Below, piece after piece: positions 23,285-34,141 of a stretch of DNA of 64,000 bases. The notes under the pieces are model-generated. The model was not told the origin of the DNA. It worked only from the letters and a program-made list of their open reading frames with translations, and did not search any database. The position numbers and the translations under genes are program-made. Numbering within the stretch: the first letter of the stretch is position 1; the number at the start of each line of letters is the position of its first letter. The DNA comes from Gentiana macrophylla (lineage: Eukaryota > Streptophyta > Magnoliopsida > Gentianales > Gentianaceae): assembly GCA_026214975.1 (NCBI GenBank), contig CM047817.1, positions 93,104,773-93,168,772 on the forward strand, written 5' to 3'.

Positions 23285-23302
23285 TGGCGCCGTTGCCAGG
23301 GA
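23285..23302 (+). other. Athila-B primer-binding site (tRNA-Asp, one mismatch)
   Basis: tggcgccgttgccaggga matches the complement of the tRNA-Asp(GTC) 3' end at 17 of 18 positions; Athila-A matches at all 18. It lies seven bases after the LTR end. Confidence 0.9.
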
Positions 23303-23390
23303 GTAACGTTTGATATCTTGTAAGTTGACCGAAAGCTTGGGCTTAGGTCGTTTTTATTTTGTTTTCTTGTTGTTTCTTGTTTGTCAGTGA

Positions 23391-25680
23391 ATGACCCGAA
23401 GCTCCAAAGAACCACTTATCGAGCCAATAGAAGAAATTGAAGCTTTTGCACGTCATTGAAATAGTCAACGCTGAGGAGAACTTCTAGTTGCTGGTCCGAA
23501 CCCTTTGTTCGAAGAAGAAGGGACAGTAGAAAGCTTACCCTCACTTCCAGATTCCTCAAAGGGAATGGAGGATTCACCGAATCATAGGGATGGAAAAGAG
23601 CCCTTAATCGAGCAAAATGTACAAGAGCAAACCTCAGACACCACTGGTGGTAACGCAACATTACCATTGCATACTCCACCAAGGACCCCTCGTCATGAAC
23701 CGTTAAGAGAGGACAACACAGTGTTGCGTCGGTTGAGAACCCCACAACTTAATCGGCGGGACGAGGATTGGGCAAGATGCGAGGGAGGACAAAATACTCG
23801 AATCACGCAGAACTTCGGACCCGAATTAGACCAAGAGACGGTAAATTCAGTACTGCAGATGCTAGAGAATCAAGAAAATCAACAGGGGTTCCAAAACCCA
23901 TATAATCAGCAACCACATATGCAGCAGTATTATCAACAGCAACAACAACAGGATTATCAGCCATAGATGGCTCAGCAGGTACAGTGACCGAGGGTTTGCC
24001 GAGATTACGTCACTACTCCTCAGGAAGTTATAGGGCACAATCTGATTAGAGTGCCCCCAATTAATGCGAACAACTTGGACATCAAGCAGAACATTCTGAA
24101 TATGTTGGGGGAACATGCCCTGTTCCACGGGAAGTCGACTGAGTACCCAAACAGCTTTCTAGATCATTTTCTTCAAATTTGTGGGACGATGAGATATAAT
24201 GGGGTTAGTGAAGAGGCAATAAAGTCGATAGTTTTCCCGTTTTATGTTGAGAGAGCTGCTAAAGATTGGTTTGATTCATTACCCAACGATTCACTACATA
24301 CTTGGGCAGATGTAACGCGAGTGTTTCTGAAGAAGTATTTTCCTCCGGCGAAGATTCTAGATCTGAAAGAAGAAATCTCTTCGTTTGACGGTCTCGAGGG
24401 AGAGACCTTAAAAGAGACATATGAGAGATTCAGGGGTCTACTGAAGAGATGCCCTCCACACGGTTTTTCTATGGTGGAACAGGTTATTATATTATTCAGG
24501 GCCTTAGAGCCGATGGACCAGAATAAGCTGAATGCCGCCCGTGGCGGAGATATCATGAATCTGCCACCGGAACAAGCTATGAGACAGATTGAGAATGCGG
24601 CAGATGGAGAAGGACAATGGGGGTCGAGCAGAAAGAAGAAGAAAGCCCCCATGGAAAGTGTGAATCGCTAAAAGAGGAACTCGATCGAGAATCGGCCATG
24701 CACGACAAGATGCCAGAAATGGTACTAAAGATGGACCGAATGGAGTTAGAACGGAAGAAGCCACAGCAATGCCAACTTTGTGGAGGTGGACATTCTGCCA
24801 TGGAATGTGCATCCTCGAAAAAACCCACTTATCCCCAACAGTTGACACCTACTCCAGTACAACAATAGTCTGGAAATCAGAATGACCAACAGCGAATGGA
24901 TATCTATGCAATGGGGCAAATGAATATGAATCTGCAAGAGTTTGGCCAGCAACAGTGGAATCAGAACTTTGATAATCAGCAAGGGCCTCAAATGGATTAT
25001 GGTATGGGTGATGATTCACAACAATATGATGTGAATTATGTTGGACAATGAAATCAGGGGCAATGGAATCAGAATCAGCAGAATCAAGGTTGGAACCAGG
25101 GGCAGAATCAGAATTGGAATCGAAACAGTAATCAGAACCAAGGTTTTAGGCAAAACCAAAGCTCGTACAACCGACCTTGGAATCAGAACCCCCATAATCA
25201 GAGTTCATACCAAAATCAGAATCAAGGCTGGAATCAAAATAGTCAGAATCCGCAATCTCAGTCACAAGGCCAACAACAGAACAAGCAAGCGGCGGTGGAG
25301 CGAATCAAGGTTGGAATCAGAATCAGGGCCAGCAAAGTAATCAGAATCAGCAAGCGAGCCAGCCATCGAGAAATAATAATTCTGGCACCTATCAGCATCC
25401 GAATGCTCATCTGCACCAGAACAACCAAAACAGTCATCAATCAAACAATTCTGGTGTTCAGAAGACGCCCGCCGAGATACTTCTGGAGAGATTAGACAGG
25501 ACTGTTTCTGAACTAAATAAGAATGTTGTAGAGCAAAACGTGGCCACACATTCTGCCATTCGGAACTTGGAGACCCAAGTGGGTCAAATAACCGACACAT
25601 TGAAAACAAATCTGAGTGGTGGACTTCCGAGTAACACTGAGAGGAACCCAAAGGGTGTGAAAGCTGTGTTCACATGAAGT
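23391..25680 (+). pseudogene. Athila-B gag with Gln/Asn-rich region, broken
   Basis: ATG at 23391 opens MTRSSKEPLIEPIEEIEAFA, then a stop at 23457. The frame reopens at about 23505-23966 and ends in a Gln-rich run. The core is at 24051-24671 (206 codons): HALFHGKSTEYPNSFLDHF, ERAAKDWFDSLPNDSLHTW, FLKKYFPPAKILDLKEEI, ETYERFRGLLKRCPPHG. The zinc knuckle CQLCGGGHSAMEC (C-x2-C-x3-H-x4-C) lies near 24770-24810. It is followed by about 180 codons rich in Asn, Gln, Trp and Gly (24880-25440) with stops and shifts. The GGH spacing is usual for Athila gags. Confidence 0.92.
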
Positions 25681-26870
25681 GGTAAAGAGGTTGGGCTGAG
25701 TGACAAGAGGAAGGAATTATGGGCCAAGAAAGTAGAAACCGATAAGGCTGGGAAAGAGAAGGCAGTTGACCGTGATGGGGCTATGTATGGTGAAGTCGAG
25801 ATTGAGGACTTGGAAGTAGGCAATATGGAGAAAGAAATGGCTGCAATGAGGAAAGAATTGGAAGCGACGAAAAAGTCATTGGCTAAGGCAAACCAGAAAG
25901 CAACGGAAGGGGCAGCACCGAAGATAGACTATGTGGTCTTGGACATTAAAGAAGAAGATCCCTCACCACCCAAAGAGAAAGGTAAGAAAAACAGAATTCC
26001 TCCCCCTCCCCCTGATTTTCATGTTAATACTTTACCCTATCCTCCTAAGGGACCCAGAAAGGACATACTGACCCAAGGTCAGGCGAAATTTCTGAATCTC
26101 TTAAGAAATGTAGAGGTAAATATTCCCCTATTAGAGGCAATTTCGAGCATCCCCCCATATTTTAAATTTTTGAAAGGAATGTTATCAAGTAAGGAGAGGA
26201 TGCAGCAGATGGTGCATTTGAGTGAGAATGTTCTGCAATCTTTGAGAATAGGATACCCCCAAGCTACAGGATAGAGGCGGTTTACCATCCCAATTACCAT
26301 TGAGAAGCTGTGTTTAAAAATGTGTTATGTGATCTAGGGGCTTCGTAAGCCTGATGCACAGAGGAGTGTATGAGAAATTGGGGTTGGGTAAGTTAGAACC
26401 AATAGGGATGACCCTACTGGATGGCGAGATAGGTGCATTAGGAAACCTATGGGGTAGGCGAAGATGTGTTAGTGCAGAGTTGACAAGTTTGTTTTCCCCG
26501 TTGACTTCGTAGTCTTAGATATGGATGCCAATGCCCCGCTTTTGTTAGGTCGGCCTTTCTTGAACACATGAGAGACCTTGATAGACGTAAAGAGGGGAGA
26601 GATCATACTACGAGTCGAGAAAGAGAGTGTGGCCATAAATGTCTATAATGCAATGAAGCATCCTGATGATGAAAAGAGTGATTGTTTTTCTGTTGATACT
26701 ATATATCCTTGTATTTTGGAGCACACTAACATGCAGGGATACTAAGAACCAATGGAAGAATTCTTGATGAAGTCAAGCACCGCTGAGGATGACGATCCGA
26801 GAATGAGAGCTCAAGTATACCATTTGGAGGCAACTCCTTTTGTCGACATAAGTGGAATAAGAAGCTAGAG
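25681..26870 (+). pseudogene. Athila-B linker and aspartic protease, broken
   Basis: The frame 25783-26274 (163 codons) has a helical Glu/Lys/Met-rich part, then a Pro run (near 26000-26015) and PPKGPRKDILTQGQAKFLNL, then LRNVEVNIPLLEAISSIPPY. The protease active site DLGAS is at 26331-26345 and is followed at once by a stop. The later part [19 protein letters not shown] is readable near 26495-26550. In Athila elements this protease cuts Gag-Pol. Confidence 0.88.
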
Positions 26871-26876
26871 CTCGGT

Positions 26877-28157
26877 TTGGTCGGCAAGTCGCCAAAGCCG
26901 TCAATCGAGGAACCACCTACTGATCTGGAGCTGAAGCCACTTCCTGAGCATCTAAAGTATGTGTTTTTAGAACCTAATGAATTACTTCCTCTTATTGTTT
27001 CGTTTGCACTAACTGTTTTGCAGGAATCTAAGTTGATACATGTTCTAAAGAAACACAAAAAGGCCTTCGGATGGAAGATGGTTGACATAAAAGGGATTAG
27101 TGCTGATATCTGCAAGCACAAGATCATCCTTGAGGAGGGTGCCAAGCCGGTTAAGCGATTCAGAGACAATTTGAACCCACACATGCAAGAGGTGGTGAGG
27201 AAAGATGTGGTAAAGATGCTGGAATTGGGGATAATTTATGCGATCTCTGACAGTGAGTGGGTGAGCCCTACACAAGTCGTACCCAAGAAAGGAGGCATCA
27301 CAGTTGAGCTTAATGATAAAGGTGAGCCCATTCCTACTCGTTTAGTTACTGGTCATAGAGTTTGTATTGATTTCCGCATGCTAAACGATAAGACTAGGAA
27401 ATATCATTTTCCCCTCCCCTTTATTGATCAAATGCTAGAGCGTCTAAGTGGTCATGTTTTTTATTGTTTTTTGGATGGTTTTAGTGGATACTATCAAATC
27501 CACATCGATATACATGACCAGGATAAGACTACTTTCACGTGTCCATATGGCACCTTTGCATTCAAAAGAATGCCGTTTGGGTTGTGTAATGCACCCGCGA
27601 CATTCCAGCGATGCATGGTTGCCATCTTTGCTGATATGATAGAGCGTTTCATGGAAGTCTTTATGGACAACTTTAGTGTTTTTGGTGATACTTTTGATGA
27701 ATGTTTGTCTAATATCTATAAGGTGCTTGCGCGTTGTGAGGAGACAAAATTGGTTTTAAATTGGGAAAAGTGTCACTTCATGGCAACTGAGGGGATTGTG
27801 TTAGGACATAAGGTGTCGGGGAAGGGAATAGAGGTCGATAGAGCCAAAATAGAGGCAATTTCTAAGCTTCCTATGCCTACAAATCTGAAGACTCTAAGGT
27901 CATTCTTGGGTCATGCAGGTTTTTATCGTAGATTTATTCCGGGTTTTTCCCAAATTGCCAGATCTCTTACTCTTCAGTTGATGAAGGGCTCCCCCGGTGT
28001 TTTGGATGCGGCATGCCTAGATGCTTTTCGAACCCTTAAGAAACTTCTTACTTCCGCCCCTATCTTGGTGGCACCTGATTGGTCCAAGGAGTTCGAAGTG
28101 ATGTGTGATGTGAGTGATTATGCCGTAGGAGCTGTCCTAGGTCAGAAGGTCGACTAG
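26877..28157 (+). pseudogene. Athila-B reverse transcriptase with catalytic Asp-to-Asn change
   Basis: 426 codons are open. Order: the pre-RT region (HKKAFGWKMVDIKGISADIC), WVSPTQVVPKKGG, TGHRVCIDFRMLNDKTRKYH, FLDGFSGYYQIHIDIHD, MPFGLCNAPATFQRCM, then FMDNFSVFG at 27660-27671 where the family has FMDD, then LGHKVSGKGIEVDRAKIEAI, FLGHAGFYRRFIPGF and the RNase H opening CDVSDYAVGAVLGQ. The second Asp of the catalytic pair is Asn (codon AAC), which should abolish polymerisation. A TAG ends the frame inside RNase H. The upstream edge merges with the protease linker, so the ATG is not a natural start. Confidence 0.95.
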
Positions 28158-28778
28158 CTGTTTCGACCCATTTACTATGCGAGCCATACCCTGAACTCGG
28201 CTCAACAGAAGTACGCCACAACCGAGAAAGAACTTTTAGCTGTCGTTTTTGCTTTCGACAAGTTCCGGTCGTACTTGGTTGGGTCGAAAGTCATAGTTCA
28301 CACTGACCATGTTGCGTTGCAATACCTATTTGCCAAGAAGGATGCAAAACCACGCTTGTTGAGGTGGATCTTGCTACTTCAAGAGTTCGACGTAGAAATT
28401 AAGAATAGAAAGGGATGTGAGAATGTAGTAGCTGACCATTTGAGTAGGCTGGAGCCGGGTGAAGAGAGATGTTTTGTCAAAGTTGATATTGATGACCGTT
28501 TTCGGGATGAGCAGTTGTTCGTAATGGATATGATGCTCCCGGTTAAGCGGGGAAACTTTATTCAGAGAGGGAAGAAAGGTAATCCATGGTATGCCTATTT
28601 TGTTAATTATCACGAGTGTGGATTCGTAGATCCGGAGTTTGATGAGAATCAGAAGAAGAAATTCTATAGCGAGGTGAACCGATATGTGTGGGAAGACCCC
28701 TTATTGTTTAGGCTGTGTGTAGATGGAATCCTGAGGAGGTGTGTTGATGACAGTGAGATAGTGATCGTTCTGCCATGA
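28158..28778 (+). pseudogene. Athila-B RNase H and start of integrase
   Basis: Directly after the TAG the same protein continues: [40 protein letters not shown], then 28275-28778 with [36 protein letters not shown] and the spacer to the integrase zinc finger ([20 protein letters not shown]). RNase H acid residues in CDVSD, EKELL and TDH are legible. Removing the single TAG would leave a long open reading frame; I read this as a nonsense change. Confidence 0.92.
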
Positions 28779-29864
28779 TAAAGAGGCCGGTGGCCACTTC
28801 TCGGGCGAGAGAACAGCGTTGAAGGTGTTACAAAGTGGGTTCTACTGGCCCACTATCTTCAAGGATGCACATGCGTATGTTAAGACGTGTGACGCCTGTC
28901 AACGCTCTGGAAGAATTTCCAAGAGAAATGAGATGCCCCAGAAACCGATAATAGTGTGTGAGGTTTTTGACATATAGGGTTTGGACTTCATGGGACCATA
29001 TCCATCTTCTTTCGGAATAAGTACATTCTTGTCGCCTGTGACTACGTTTCAAAGTGGGTTGAGGCAATTGCTTAGCTTACTAAATGCAAACATGTACTCA
29101 TAAGGTTTCTTAAGAAATATATTTTATCCCGGTTTGGAGTACCTCGAGCGATAATAAGTGACAATGGAAGTCACTTTGCCAATAGAGAATTTGATAAGCT
29201 ATTAATGAAGTATGGGGTCACTCATAAGTTAGGCACTGCCTACCACCCCCAGACTAGTGGCCAAGTAGAGGTATCCAATCGGGGAATCAAGAGAATCCTG
29301 GAGAAGACAGTCAATTCCAACCTTAAGGATTGGTCAAAGAAGTTTGATGATGCGCTTTGGGCACACCGAACTGCGTTCAAGACACCCATAGGTATGTCAC
29401 CTTATATGCTTGTTTTTGGCAAGGCTTGCCATCTCCCCGTAGAGGTAGAGCATAAGGCTTATTGGGCGATTAAGAATCTAAATATGGACGACGCATTGAT
29501 CGGTGAGAGAAGAATGGCCCAGTTGAACGAGTTAGACGAGTTTCGCCTTCAAGCTTACGATTGTTCGGCCAAGTATAAGGAGAAGACAAAGATGCTTCAC
29601 GATAAGTTGATCAAACCACGTGATTTCAACATAGGTGATGAGGCCCTTCTCTATAACACTCGCCTCCACTTGTTTCAAGGCAAACTTAAGTCGAGGTGGT
29701 CGGGACCATATACGGTATTGCGAGTTTTCGACTCGGGAGCCATCGAGGTGACACATCCGAAGCATGGGACGTTCATCACGAACGGCCTTCGTCTTAAAAA
29801 GTATGAAAAGTTACCATTCGATGAGGCTCTTGAGATTATGCATTTGACTGATCCCGAGCCCTGA
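28779..29864 (+). pseudogene. Athila-B integrase, frameshifted core, intact C-terminal 219 codons
   Basis: Zinc-binding part near 28780-28940: GGHFSGERTALKVLQSGFYW and CDACQRSGRISKRNEMPQKP. The core is readable in pieces ([32 protein letters not shown]) with stops and shifts to 29200. The frame 29205-29864 is open: [20 protein letters not shown] holds the Glu-side motif of the D,D-35-E triad, then [55 protein letters not shown] and [11 protein letters not shown]. It ends in TGA at the end of pol. Confidence 0.92.
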
Positions 29865-30141
29865 TCAATCTGTTCTGAGTCTCGTCAGGGACTTTAAACT
29901 TTGACGTTTCTGCTATTATCACTCCACCATCACATCTTTCTATCCTCGCTTCCTCGTTCGTGCCCGTAGTATGACTTTGAAAAACCCGGCACAATATAAG
30001 TCATTTGTCGAGCCAACGACGTAAAACAAAGGCGGTCGGTGGGAGGCAACCCACCATTTTCTGAGTTTTGATGATAAATGGTGTTGGAATAAAGGTTTGA
30101 ATCACAAGGAATCAAGATTTCTGTGTTTTGCAAACAACTAG
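29865..30141 (+). other. Athila-B spacer after pol
   Basis: About 280 bp without an ORF. It contains the word ggtgggaggcaaccca near 30040, often seen just after pol in Athila-type elements. Nothing else is recognised. Confidence 0.5.
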
Positions 30142-30370
30142 GGTCGGACGAGCGTTCACCCTTTACAAACGCCCGTCTGTCTGTGTTGGCCATCAGACGG
30201 GCGTCTGCCCTAGACAGACGCTCGTCCGTCCAAAATCGCCAAACTCTGAATGTAATTTTGATAGTCAAATGAGCGTCCGGATTGAGGCAAGCGCTCGTCC
30301 AGTTCTTCATTGCCCAGGCAGACGCCCGTCCGGTTGAGTCGGACGCCCGTCTGACCCTCCCTCTATAAAT
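30142..30370 (+). promoter_or_regulatory. Putative internal promoter of Athila-B ORF3
   Basis: About eight copies of a GC-rich word (gacgggcgtc, gacgcccgtc, gacgctcgtc and variants), in both orientations, lie at 30142-30356. They are followed at once by tataaat at 30364-30370. The Athila-B 3' LTR has the same arrangement: about twelve copies at 43975-44342 and tataaat at 44374-44380. Downstream lie an untranslated leader, a GT...AG intron-like stretch and the ORF3 ATG at 30969. Promoter activity is inferred. Confidence 0.55.
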
Positions 30371-30968
30371 ACCCCAGCCTTTTCTTCATTATTCGAATCA
30401 GTTTTAAAAATCACCAAACCCGACTTTTCACGCCCCTTTGCACCTAAAATATTCGTTATTGACCCGATCGGAGCGATTCAAAGTCCCCCAAACACCTCTT
30501 GATCTCTTCTTTTCATTTCACAAACCCAAATCCACCAACAAACACTTTTTGGCTGGATTCGAGACCCTAGCAAGGGCGGTTTTCCAATTACAAAAATCAA
30601 AGCTTTGGCCATTTCGTGCATCGTTCGGACTTCTAATCACTTCCATCATCATCCTAGCATCCTTTTTGGTAAGAATCTATAAGCTTTTCATGCTTTAATT
30701 CATGTTTTTTTTTGGGTTCGATTTTCGAGTCGGCCCTTAAACGAACTGCAACTGATTGGGCTTGTTTTTCTTTGTTCTGTTTTGTTTTTGCTTTGATGAT
30801 GATCTGGGGGTGCCTTTAATTGATTATGGACGTCTGCATTACGGTTGTGGGTCGATTTTGGTGTGGTTTGATTGGCGTGTTGTTGGGAAATCCCGTTTGG
30901 ACGATAATCAGGTTGTTTGTTGTGTTGTTTGGGCTTGGTTTTGCTGTGCTTGTTTAGTGTGAGATATA
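30371..30968 (+). other. Leader of ORF3 with a possible intron (30669-30957)
   Basis: About 600 bp between the internal TATA box and the ORF3 ATG. A good splice donor (TTG|GTAAGAATC) lies at 30669 and a T-rich acceptor ending TTGTTTAG at 30957. Removing the 289-nt stretch would place the ATG eleven bases into the next exon. T-rich composition between the sites fits a plant intron. No coding potential is recognised here. Confidence 0.4.
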
Positions 30969-32308
30969 ATGGTGCGTTCTGGTGGTAAATAGGGGGACTC
31001 GGGGTAGAAACTTTATGGGAAGGAGATTGCTCAGGATGCCGGTAAGAAAAAGAAAACAGTTGAACCTAGACCAGTGATTCCAAACCGAGAGGTTGAGATC
31101 AGAGTTAGGCAAAACCCCCCTAGGGCAGCCCAGAGTCAAGCCAGGGTGTCCTTGAGAGATGAGTCAGAATCTGAGACGGATGATGAGCCATTGGTGAGAA
31201 AGAGAACAGTTGAGCCGGCACCTAGGGTTGAGCAAGAAGTTAGGGAGCCTAGGGCTGCACCTGAAGCTAGGGTTGAAGGGGGTGAGCCAATAGTAGAGCC
31301 GGTTAGAACCCAGAGAACAGGAACTGGAGGACCCCCGATCCCGTTTGCCCAGAGATTTGTGAATTCCAAGGCTTTAGAGGTTTATAACAAACATTAACTC
31401 ACCCGCACGATGCTTACAGAGTGAGCCTTCCATGAGTATAATGTGGATAAGAACTTCGTGAAAAACCTAACTGATAGGAAGTGCACAGCGTTAATGACAG
31501 CCCCGGAGGTGAAAGTGAATGCAACGTTGGTGTGTGAGTTTTACGCGAATCTTTCGGAGTCGAGCTTAGAAACGGAGATGGTTAAGGTTCGGGGGGTCCA
31601 AGTCCCGTTGAGTGCCAATGTGATAAATGCTAAGTATGGGCTGGCCCCTTTTGAGGGTTTAGATTACAAGGAGGCAATAAAGGCGAAACAGGATGCGGGT
31701 GAGGACCCGTTAGAGGATCTCCGGTTGGTATGCCCGGATGTACCTTGGACTCTTGGCGGCGGAGGGGTAAGAAAGGAGTTGGTCACGACGACGTGGGCGG
31801 TGGATTGGAAAGTCCAATGCCGATTTATCCAGAACCGGTTGCTATATAAGAACAACCTGACCCATTTCCACATCGGCGATCTAGGGATGTTGTATGCCCT
31901 CAATTTTAAGTTAAATGTGGATGTGGGTCAGGCCATTTATGATGAGTTGGCCATGAACCAGAAGATCTACACCCGCTGCCTGATTTGCCATCATCTGATT
32001 TATAGCTTTTGTTAGGACGCCAGGGTCCCGGAGTATAAGGAGGATCACCGGCCTAAGAATCCTCGGTTGTTGCAGAGAGAGAAAGTCAGGCCCCTGGCAC
32101 AGCTAAAGTTTATGGCATCGCAGCAGCCCAGTTCGTCTTCGGCTCCGACTCCGGCACCACCAGTTCCTTCTATTTCTCCCTCCATGAGGATGAGGCTGAG
32201 CATGGCTAACAGTTTCAGGAACTGGATGGAAGATCAGCAGCAAACACAGAACAATATTCTGACTCTCCTGATGCTGATGAGTGAGGGTCGATTACCGAGG
32301 GATCCGGC
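30969..32308 (+). pseudogene. Athila-B ORF3 (plant transposon-associated protein), 5' part
   Basis: One reading frame runs from ATG 30969 to the LARD-1 insertion at 32308 without any frameshift. It is interrupted by in-frame stops at 30990, 31005, 31395, 31422 and 32013. The protein has a basic, Arg/Glu/Pro-rich first third (30969-31390). A globular middle follows (31443-32015) with DKNFVKNLTDRKCTALMTAP, VRGVQVPLSANVINAKYGL and WKVQCRFIQNRLLYKNN. Then comes a Ser/Pro-rich linker and a Met-rich helix. The middle resembles the protein family often labelled 'putative plant transposon protein' found in Athila-like elements. Its function is not known. No signal peptide or clear membrane span is seen. 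Confidence 0.75.
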
Positions 32309-34128
32309 TGTTAGTAATATCATCCGCAGCGGAAGCGATTTAAGGATCTAGATTTACAAATTACACGTAATAAAATAACTAGATCTACTCTACAAGGGGT
32401 TGTAGAACATACCTCTTGGATCTCAAAATCCAAGTTGAAGAACCGCAATAGAAAGAACGAAGATGTGAAGAGCACCACGATCTTCCGCACGTGTGATCCA
32501 AGCAACTCCGGTGGAAGGAAATCCTCGTCTCGAATCCTTCCGATATGCTACCCGGAAAAAACTCCAAGATTTTCCCCTTAAACCCCTTGGCGAATTTTAT
32601 TCCTTCTTCTCTATAAGAGGAGAAGTTGAATTTCAATGTGTGTTGCAAGGCTTGGGAGAACTCTCTTTATATAGGAGAGTAAAACTTAGCCTCCAAGGAT
32701 TAAATAATTAATACAAAATCAATTATAATAATCCCATTAAATAAAAGATAATCCCATAATATTCTAGAACAAATCTAGAATAATATTTATCTTTATTTCT
32801 TACCATAAATATTTATCCAATAAATATTTTATGCACATGTCTTATTAATACACAAGAAAACTAATTTCTTGTTCCAAAAAAAACATATGGGTGAAATTTA
32901 TCATCATTGACCTAGTCAATATGATTTTTTTCACACACACACTAATTGGGCCAAGATTATGGAAAATGTCTTTTCCACATATTTAATTATTTAGCCCAAC
33001 TAATTTAATAGTCCACTAAACAATTAATTCACATATCGTTTTAATAAAGTCCAACAAGAACTAAATTAATATTATTAGGATTCGACGTCCGAGAATAGCT
33101 ATGCTATATTAGGAGGCACGTGGGGACCATGGACTAATAATCAATGCTCCGATAAATCAAATAAATAATTATAGAATAATTATATTCGATAAATCAATCA
33201 CAGAATATGCCACCATAATCCCGTGATCGCACTCCTCCGATTATGAGATTATATTTATCTCCTCACGAGAATGATAATAAACGTCCATTGATATAATCAT
33301 TACATATGGATTAATCCTCCATAGATCATTCATTCTAAATCGGGAAGTTACCGTTAACCCTTTTAGAACCTCTTATCCTTATTTACCATTAACCCCTAGT
33401 GATCAATTAATTCATATAACTCTTTGGTAGCTAATCAGTGTAATATGAACTCCATGGATCGATCGGTTTAGGATTAACAAATAAAGAGGCGTCTATCTAC
33501 TTCCATAAATGGAAGGAATGGATTCGCATCCGTGATAACACGTACTACTCACTCAATCAATTACAATGCCAAGATGGGGTAATTCGGACCACAGACTCGG
33601 TGTAATCCTTAACCGTCAAGTCAAACTTCATACCGATTCAAGCAGCTTGATTTGTGATCACCTCGGGATTAAGATATATCCATAAATATGATCATCCATT
33701 GATTCGATAAGAATTCTCAATTACGGAATTATATCGTGAACTCTAATCAAATTGGTCCAAATACTATATGATATATCATCATATATAAATGCCCCATTAG
33801 GTTCTCTTAACCGAAAGTCCGGATAAGGCGATCACACCTATTGTGTTCAGGCGCATTAATAGCACATTAAAGGAGAGACCCGATACTCTCGATTAACTTC
33901 ACTACGGGCTAATTGTATTTTAAGTACATCTTCACTAACTCAATCCTCCCGTGTATATACCATACACTGAGTTAAGTGATTACATAAACGATATACTTTA
34001 GGGTTTTTTGTAGTGTAAATACTATTGTCACATCGGTGATTATGAGAATAATAAATATGAATAACAATATCATTTCATTTATTAAATAAAACAATTACAA
34101 AATTGTCTTTCGGGCATCACACCTAACA
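32309..34128 (-). repeat. LARD-1 LTR, left copy (3' LTR)
   Basis: 1820 bp, closely matching 39736-41595. The minus strand carries a TATA box, ctatataaag, at 32665-32674. It lacks the 18-bp duplication (aatcccattaaataaaag) present in the right copy near 40164-40200. Confidence 0.92.
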
Positions 34129-34141
34129 ATCTCCCACTTGC
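34129..34141 (-). other. LARD-1 polypurine tract
   Basis: The minus strand reads gcaagtgggagat directly before the LTR start TGTTAGG. This is a classic copia-type PPT and sets the orientation. Confidence 0.85.

Noticed and set aside
24242..24652. Antisense open frame of 136 codons
   Set aside because: It lies opposite the Athila-B gag core and has no recognisable motif; a shadow of the real frame.
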